Of a DNA stretch of 64,000 bases, positions 56,901-64,000 are shown in pieces. Source of the DNA: Galeopsis tetrahit (lineage: Eukaryota > Streptophyta > Magnoliopsida > Lamiales > Lamiaceae); contig OY776123.1 of the NCBI GenBank assembly GCA_963675135.1, positions 89,005,596 through 89,069,595 on the forward strand. Direction: 5' to 3'. Position 1 is the stretch's first letter. Each line of letters starts with the position of its first letter. The notes beneath the pieces were generated by a model. It was not told where the DNA came from. It saw only the letters and a program-made list of their open reading frames with translations, and searched no databases. Both the position numbers and the translations under genes were made by a program.

Positions 56901-59900
56901 AAAGATCATTGGTCTGCTTAGGAAGTTATCTTTAAATCATTGTTATTTCTGTATTGATCTGATAAGTAAAAAGAAAGGACCTTGTAATCATTGCAATAAC
57001 CTGAAAGAGTTTTTGCGTCTGTGCAGAAATATTGATCTTTCTTACAATAACCTTAATGAGAGCACTGTGCCATCAACTTGCCAGGATGCTACTTTGTGAG
57101 CCATTTTTTTTTTCTTTCGTGCTACGCTACTCGCCCTATTTATGTGTTTTAATCATCTTCTTCTCTCCCCCTTGCTTGCAGAAATTTGTTCAGATGCTAT
57201 GGAGGGGCAAAAGCTAAGTTAGTTTTTAATTTTCAAGTAACATTATTTTTAGATGCCAATATTTCTGGCTGATGTAGTGAGTGACTTTTAACACCTTCTG
57301 TTACGAGTTGATGCAGAGACCTCGCAAAATGCCTGAGTCCTTGTTCTAAGGGTGAGACATCAGTTTGCAGTTGAAAAATAGAACTTGCATGAGATTTAAC
57401 AGCTATTAATCCGTATTTTGAGGCATGTACCTAAGTCTGATTAACCATTTTTGGGCAGATTACTACTCATTCCATGTCAATTGTGGTGGAGTAAAAACTA
57501 CAATTGGAAAAACATTTTATGAAGGAGATCTGAATTCATCGGGTCCAGCAAGGTTTGTACATACTATGGAAAACTGGGGAACGAGCAACACAGGAGCTTC
57601 TTTTGACGTTGACAGAACTTCGCGTGTCTATGTGGCAAATAATGTGTCTGTTCTCAGACTAAATAACTCTGAATTGTATACGACTGCCCGCATGTCACCT
57701 GTATCTCTGACATATTATGGCCGTTGCTTAGCAAATGGAAAATACAATGTGACACTTCACTTTGCAGAGATAGTTTTCAGAGATAATCAGTCATTCCAAA
57801 GTCTTGGAAGACGGTTGTTTGACGTGTATATTCAGGTACATTTCTAAGCCCCAAAACGTATTTCTGTCAAGGCCTTTGAGTGTCGAAATGAGTGCTGGTC
57901 TTGATTGATTCTTTTGTCAATTTTAATACAGGGCGAAAAGAAACTGCTGGATTTTGATATCAAGCTAAATGCTGGAGGAGTTGACAGAGCCACGGTGCAA
58001 CAATTTGATGCAACGGTGAAAAATAGAACACTTGAGATACGTTTTCAATATACTGGCAAGGGAACAACAGCTGTCCCAATCCGAGGAATGTATGGCCCTC
58101 TAGTATCCGCTATTTCTGTGGAATCTTGTATGGCCTCCTGACTCTGTCTCACGCCACTTTTGTTTCCAACTATGCCTAAATTTTTAGAGAGTATTTTACC
58201 ACTAGCCGTGCATGCATACGTGGTATCTGAAGTCATGATGTAGGATGTGTAGTCCACAACTTAAAAAAAATGTACACTTGACTATTATGCTTTCTTGTAG
58301 TAGTTTGCAGAAACATTTTTAACTATCTTTCTTGTTCTTCTTGAAAGCTTTCTCTTTTTTTTTTTTTTTTTTGGCACTGATTCTTGTATACTGTATTTCT
58401 AGTACTAAAAGTATCTGAACAGTGTATGTTTGTTTCCTCCCCATTTTTCATATGTAGATTACAAGCCTCCAAATCGGAAAAGGAAGATTTTCATCTCAGC
58501 AGGAGCCGCAGTGTCGGGTTTAATTCTTGTTCTAGCAATTATATGTTATTTTTGGTGGAACAATTACATTGAAGGCAGGATCTCAAGAGAAAAAGGTCAT
58601 TGTGGACACCACAAGTAGAACTTTCCTAGTGTTTTAAGACTGAATTTCAAAAAACAGATTTTCATTCTAAAGATGTTGTAGTACTATATGGCGAATATCG
58701 TTTATGCTCTTGCAGGATGTTGCATTACATGATAGTCATGTTTTCTAATTTAAATGGAACGGCTGTTGTTGTTTCGTCTAGAAATATGACCAATGATTTA
58801 GCCGGGATCAAACTTTTGAATAAAAGGTCTTTGTTAGATGATATAGAGATGTACCAAATTTCATTCAAGGATTTATGTTTATAGATACACTTGAAACACA
58901 TGCTTATACACCCCTGTTCTTTGATTGCATCTGATTTAGTATCTGAAATTAGTTCATTATTGCAGAATTAAGAGGATTGGATTTACGAAAAGGGTTTTTT
59001 ACTCTCAGACAAATCAAAGCTGCCACAAACAACTTTGATTCTGCAAACAAAATTGGGGAAGGTGGATTTGGATGTGTGTACAAGGTATGCAGCAGTATGA
59101 ACCTTGACTTCTTCTAGTGTTTAGCTTCTATATCTTCATGTCTATGTAAGGTGAAGTTTCTTTGTTGATAATGGCAGGGAACATTATTGGATGGTAGCAT
59201 CATTGCTGTAAAGCAGCTCTCTTCCAAATCAAATCAAGGGAACCGTGAGTTTGTGAATGAAATTGGCTTAATCTCTGGATTACAACATCCAAATCTTGTG
59301 CAACTGTATGGATGCTGCATTGAAGGAAGTCAGTTAATGCTTGTGTATGAATACATGGAGAACAACAGCCTTGGCCGAGCTCTATTTGGTGAATGAAGTC
59401 TTTTTTTCCTTTTGTGAATTGTCTGATTTTACAAGTGCTGTGTTTTTGCTTTGCTAAGAAGAACTTTTTGCAAGTACAGGGCCACAGGAATGTCAATTGG
59501 AAATGGAGTGGCCAACGAGACGAAAGATTTGTGTTGGCATAGCAGAGGGACTGGCTTTTCTACATGAAGGATCAGTTTTGAAAATTGTGCATAGAGACAT
59601 CAAGGCAAGCAATATTCTTCTTGACAAAGAGCTTAATCCGAAGATCTCCGACTTTGGATTGGCCAAACTTCATGAAGAAGATAACACCAACATCAACACT
59701 AGAGTTGCTGGGACTATGTGAGTTTTCTCTTCACCTATTTTAGGCCAATGGTATCCATTTAGTTTAGAAATACTGTCTGTTTGTTTGGCTGCTTTCTAAA
59801 CTCTGATATTTCCATTTTATTTCCGTACACAAATTTTTTATTAGTTGCTTGCTATATGATTACAGTTGAATCTAGTTTCATTTGAACTTTTCTGGTGCTG

Positions 59901-60609
59901 GCTATCTTGTATCGTTTACTTGATATGGCTTTTGTTTTTAGAGAGATTGATTGAGATTTCTTATGATCCTATGCAACTCCTTTTGGGACTAATCCTGGTA
60001 GATTACTGAGCCTAAGTAATTTGATGCAGTGGTTACATGGCTCCAGAATATGCACTATGGGGGTTTTTAACAAATAAAGCAGATGTGTACAGCTTCGGGG
60101 TTTTGGCATTAGAAATTATTTCTGGCAAGAATATAATGAAATTTCGCCCCGGTGATGATTTCGCTTGTCTTCTTAATTGGGTAAGAAATCGAATTCTTTT
60201 CTTTCTTTTATTACTTGTGTAAGGAAACAAGTTTACTGAATCATCAAGTTTGCATCATTGGTTTCAGGCTCTTTTTCTTCAAAAGAAGGGAAGTTTGATG
60301 GAGCTAGTTGATGCAAAGCTGGGTTCAAACTTTGACGTGAAGGAAGCCGAGAAAATGATTAGAGTTGCTCTCTTGTGCACAAGTCCGTCTCCAGCGCTTC
60401 GCCCGACAATGTCGGAGGTGGTTAAGATGCTTCAAGGTAATATCAGCATTCAGGAGTTTAACATGGATCCAAGTGTCTATGAAACTGAACTAAAGCTTCA
60501 AGCATTCAGAGACAAGTATAACGATTTCTATCTCGACTCGAGCGGATCTCAGCAGGCCCGTGGTGGTTCATCTTCGGCGATGGAGACCGACAGTTCCTTT
60601 AAAGCTTGA
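53953..60609 (+). CDS. LRR-malectin receptor-like kinase B (LRR-VIII-2 type)
   Basis: 24 exons, 1006 residues from the ATG at 53953, or 994 from the in-frame ATG at 53989 that better fronts the signal peptide. Exons: 53953-54103, 54241-54421, 54663-54734, 54819-54887, 54969-55040, 55137-55208, 55289-55360, 55444-55512, 55603-55674, 55745-55816, 55910-55981, 56469-56537, 56625-56690, 57027-57095, 57182-57217, 57317-57351, 57459-57835, 57932-58127, 58458-58595, 58966-59084, 59178-59388, 59480-59717, 60030-60180, 60268-60609. Same layout as A: signal peptide, LRRs, malectin (FHVNCGG onward), transmembrane helix (SGLILVLAIICYFWW), RD kinase with GEGGFGCVYK, HRDIKASN, DFGLAKL, APEYALWG. Exon 17 (377 nt) and exon 18 (196 nt) equal those of A. 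Predicted plasma-membrane receptor; ligand unknown. Confidence 0.92.
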
Positions 60610-61398
60610 CAACAATGAATGTACTTTCATGAGAGATCGAGTCCTTTTTAACATAGTGTGGGTTGCTCTATATCAAAATGCTGAGTAATAGGTAATGTAA
60701 TAAGGTTGTTCTTAATCAATACAATAAGTTACTCACTAATGCATTGAAACAGACAAATTCTTGCATCTTATGCCATTCGTGTAATTTTTTTCAATTTGTA
60801 ATACCACAATAGGTAAAGTAAAGTAATGTAACGATGTGTGGTGTAATTTTGAAATATTTGAATAGTGTAGTTTAAACTTAAAAAAAACCAATAACGATGT
60901 GAGATTAATTTGTCTCGAGAAATTATTGTATGCAAATTGAATTTTTCATTAAAATTGTGGAAAAAGTAGAAGAAATCTAGTATGCAAATTGAATTTTTCA
61001 TTAAAATTGTGGAAAAAGTAGAAGAAATCTAGTATTCTACATTGATTCTGATTTTCAGCCTTTTTGTCGGTGTGAAAGAAAAGGATTCATAGACTTAGTT
61101 TTCTTTGTGCTACTGATAGTAAAAAGTTAAAACTGCTTGTTTCGGGCTCTTATTATTAATAATTGTTACTTTACTTACAAAAAGGTGTTTGTGGCCCCAA
61201 GTTTCTGTGGCTCAAGTCACTGTCACTGATATTTCTAGTGATAAAATAATTTATTAATGATATTGTCGTTTTCTGCTAACTAGTCCTCTCTCTAGTCTTT
61301 CTTTATTCAAGAAAGTGATTTGAGTATTGGCTGTTTCTGAAGCCTGTGATTAAAGCTATTTACTTAATATCATCCTCAGAATGTAATTAGTTTCATGA
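60610..61398. other. Spacer between kinases B and C
   Basis: Kinase B 3' UTR, then a 52-bp unit (TATGCAAATTGAATTTTTCA...) tandemly duplicated at about 60928-61031. After it the sequence becomes parallel to the region upstream of kinase B, so this junction is the probable breakpoint of the B/C duplication. Confidence 0.6.
60928..61031. repeat. 52-bp tandem duplication at the B/C junction
   Basis: Two exact or near-exact copies of a unit including TTCATTAAAATTGTGGAAAA and AGTAGAAGAAATCTAG. It lies right at the edge of the B/C duplicated segment. Confidence 0.9.
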
Positions 61399-64000
61399 AT
61401 GCCTACTGAATCTCATACTAAGGGCAAGATGCCAAGAGTTTATATCTTAACAATATTTCTTTGTCTAGAAGCTGCAATTATTTTAGCACAAGGGAATCTA
61501 CCTGTGGAGGAAAGTAAGATTCTTGTCCATTTTATTCAATAAACCTTAACCTTGTGATGTATCTGCTCATTTTTCAATCTTGCAGAGGATGTTCTTCATG
61601 AAATAGCAAAGCAGTTGGGCAAAAAGGATTGGGACTTCGACTTGAATCCTTGTGATGGGAACCAAAACTGGAATACCTCGGCACAGAGGGCTATTGGCAT
61701 ACCATTTTACAGCAACTCTGTTATTTGTAATTGTTCTTACCCTGGTGCAGTGTGTCACGTAGAACAAATGTAAGTGTTTTCTTGCTGAAGAAATAGTTCG
61801 TTCCTTTTACTGTTTAATTGGCCTACAAGTAGTTATTATGGCTGTTTACCCTATCCAATTATGAGTGCAAATTATGGTGGGCCCAGGGGTTGCCACCCGG
61901 AGTGTGCCTTCCGGTTTGAAAGGGGATGAATTGTTAACAAAATTAAGAGAGTGGGTAGTCATTAACTTCTCTGATAGCAAAAGAGGTGACTCTATGTTGT
62001 ATGAAATACTTTGTGACCCTTTTGTTCTTCAGAAAATATGTTAGTAGTAGTGTTTTTCTTTTTTGTCATTGAATTGAGGAGATGGTCATATGCTTTTGAA
62101 ATCTTTCAAGAAGTCGAAATTCGCCCTGCGTTAGATTCGGTGACAAAGTTTAAATTTTCCTAGCATAAGACGATTTAGCAATCTGTATACTTCAAATGCT
62201 GTTTACACATGCCGGCTGAGCAGAATTTAGGCTTGTTATATATCTTGCTTGGTTTTAGTCTCTTCCCAATGAGTTGATTTCTTTGTTTTATAAAAATGAA
62301 CAGAGATTCTATACTAGCAAACAAACCCCTTTATGTGATTCAATATCAAATCTTTTCTTAGTTGTGTTTTCTACCGTTTTTGGTGCATGATTCACAGACA
62401 AAAACATCTGTTTTCTTGGTAACAGATCTCTAAGAGGACAGGATTTACCAGGTGTCCTACCACCATCGTTGGCGAAGTTGCCGTACCTTAAGCTGATGTA
62501 TACAAATGTTCAGTTTTTTTTTTTTTACTATCACTATGCATTCCTTTTCCTGATGAAGACATATCTATTGGTTTCAGTGACTTAAACCGCAACTACCTCA
62601 GTGGTACTATCCCTCCAGAATGGGCATCTATGAAATTGGAAAACATGTGAGTTTCATCTTCAACTTATCTTTGACATTTTTCTGCTATATTCGATTCTTA
62701 GTTTCGTAAAGAATGGCGTTTCTTCAGGTCTATTAGTGCGAACCGCTTAACTGGGCCCATACCGGAATATATGGGCAACATTACTACACTTATGTATATG
62801 TGAGTTGTCTCTCAAGGCATGCACAAGCCTGCTTTGCATAGTCCTATGATTAATTCAAGATTTGAGTCTTAACAGTGAAGAGTATGGATTTTCAGGAGCC
62901 TAGAGACGAACCAGTTCAACGGGTCGGTTCCAGCAGAGCTGGGGAAGCTCACCAACTTAGTGAACCTGTTAGGACTTCTTAGACACTTACATTCATGGTA
63001 ATGTAATACATGTAATAACTCTTTTTTTGTTGTTAAATGCAGCATTCTGAGTGCTAATAATTTCACTGGTGTGTTGCCTGTGGAATTAAATAATCTGAAG
63101 GAGCTGACAGAAGTGTAAGTATAGTAGTGTACTTCTTGACATGTAAAAGTGCAACATTTTTTTATCAGTTTTGACAATTTATGTATCAATATTGCAGTAG
63201 GCTTAGCAGCAATAACTTCAGGGGGAAGTTGCCTAGTTTTCAGAGTTGGAAAAAACTCGAAAAGTTGTAAGTCCTAGTTAGACATATTTCCATAATGCAG
63301 TTTTACCTTTATCTTTATTTTTCCCTTGCTTGTGTATATGCATTACCACCAGAGAATTACAAGCCACTGGTTTTGAAGGACCTATACCTTCTATCATTTC
63401 GGCCTCGACCAACTTAATTGAACTGTGAGTTATTTACCTTTTCAGACTACTCTTCACATTAGCAAAGGTAGTGACAATGAATTCCTGTTAATTTGATATC
63501 TCCACAGAAGGATCAGTGACTTGAATGTAGGAGCTTCAAAGTTTCCACAGATAGGAGGCATGTTAAGAATGAGCAAACTGTAAGTAATCATCACAAGAGT
63601 TTGATAATACCTCTGTTTGTTTGGGTATCTAATTCAGAAAATGTTCTGTGGATGCAGGATGTTAAGGAGCTGCAATATATCAGGGAAAATTCCGCGTTTT
63701 TTGGCAAATTTTCCAGAATTGAAGCTTCTGTAACCATATTTTAGTTCCTTTTTTCTTTTAAATTTGTATGTACATATGCTCCTGTTTACTTGATTTTTTA
63801 TCTAGACAGTGCTTCAACATAATTTTCTTTGGTTGTTGCATTTCGGAATATCAAACATTGGGTCTTCATGAGAAACACTTAATTGTCCTTTTTCTTTCTT
63901 TCTTTCTGTGTTTCAGTTATACTTTTCTCTTGTTCGTCCCGATGGGCTTCCCTTCTCCCATTGCCCTGAAGTGTCGATTTATTATGTATTGGCAGGGATC
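61399..64000 (+). CDS. LRR-malectin receptor-like kinase C, cut by the window end
   Basis: Twelve exons are seen, the last cut off: 61399 (or 61429)-61513, 61586-61769, 62426-62497, 62578-62646, 62728-62799, 62896-62967, 63043-63114, 63198-63266, 63353-63424, 63508-63579, 63658-63729, 63996-64000+. Signal peptide (ILTIFLCLEAAIILAQG), N-terminal cap (WDFDLNPCDG) and LRRs are closely similar to kinase B, including the introns. Differences: exon 1 lacks about 36 nt found in B; exon 2 has one extra codon; intron 2 holds about 390 bp not in B (about 61841-62228). No frameshift or stop was found in the visible exons. Malectin and kinase parts lie beyond the window. Confidence 0.88.
61841..62228. 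other. Sequence present in kinase C intron 2 but absent from B
   Basis: Relative to kinase B intron 2 (54422-54662), C has about 390 extra bases between GTAGTTATT and TAGGCTTG. No inverted ends or target duplication were identified, so it is either an insertion in C or a deletion in B. Confidence 0.6.

Overview
The window looks like nuclear DNA of a flowering plant: AT-rich, genes split by short GT-AG introns, plant-only gene families, and a dense population of small DNA transposons. Family content fits a eudicot; I cannot name the species from sequence alone. No rRNA, convincing tRNA, bacterial-type operon, CRISPR or organelle feature was seen.

Layout. 1-21.5 kb is gene-poor. Its one supported gene is a small secreted-peptide precursor (7325-7612, minus) of the PAMP-induced-peptide type. 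The rest is AT-rich spacer filled with Mutator, CACTA, Tourist/PIF, Stowaway and Helitron pieces plus a probable solo LTR. 21.5-38 kb holds two NIP aquaporin genes in the same orientation (21534-23847 and 34192-37923). Between them lie a complete minus-strand subtilase gene (26062-29625), a decayed second subtilase (24903-25377), a deleted PIF/Harbinger element (30144-31373) and a long-TIR, possibly gene-capturing Mutator-like element (about 31.5-34.0 kb). 38.5-43.2 kb is a repeat tract hit by a 3.9-kb Mutator element (39246-43161). That element has long inverted repeats and a perfect 9-bp target duplication, but its transposase frame is broken. 45.7-64 kb is a tandem cluster of three LRR-malectin receptor kinase genes (LRR-VIII-2 type): A (45720-52600) and B (about 53953-60609) are complete with 24 exons each, and C (from about 61399) runs off the window. 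B and C are recent duplicates; A is older.

How it fits together. The two complete receptor kinases are predicted cell-surface sensors, the small peptide is a predicted secreted ligand, the subtilase is a predicted secreted protease, and the NIPs are membrane channels for water and small neutral solutes or metalloids. Nothing in the sequence shows that they act in one pathway. The shared theme is local tandem duplication (NIP pair, subtilase plus relic, RLK triplet) with heavy transposon insertion into introns and spacers. Gene models were spliced by eye; exon ends follow GT/AG sites and the reading frame closes for every complete model.
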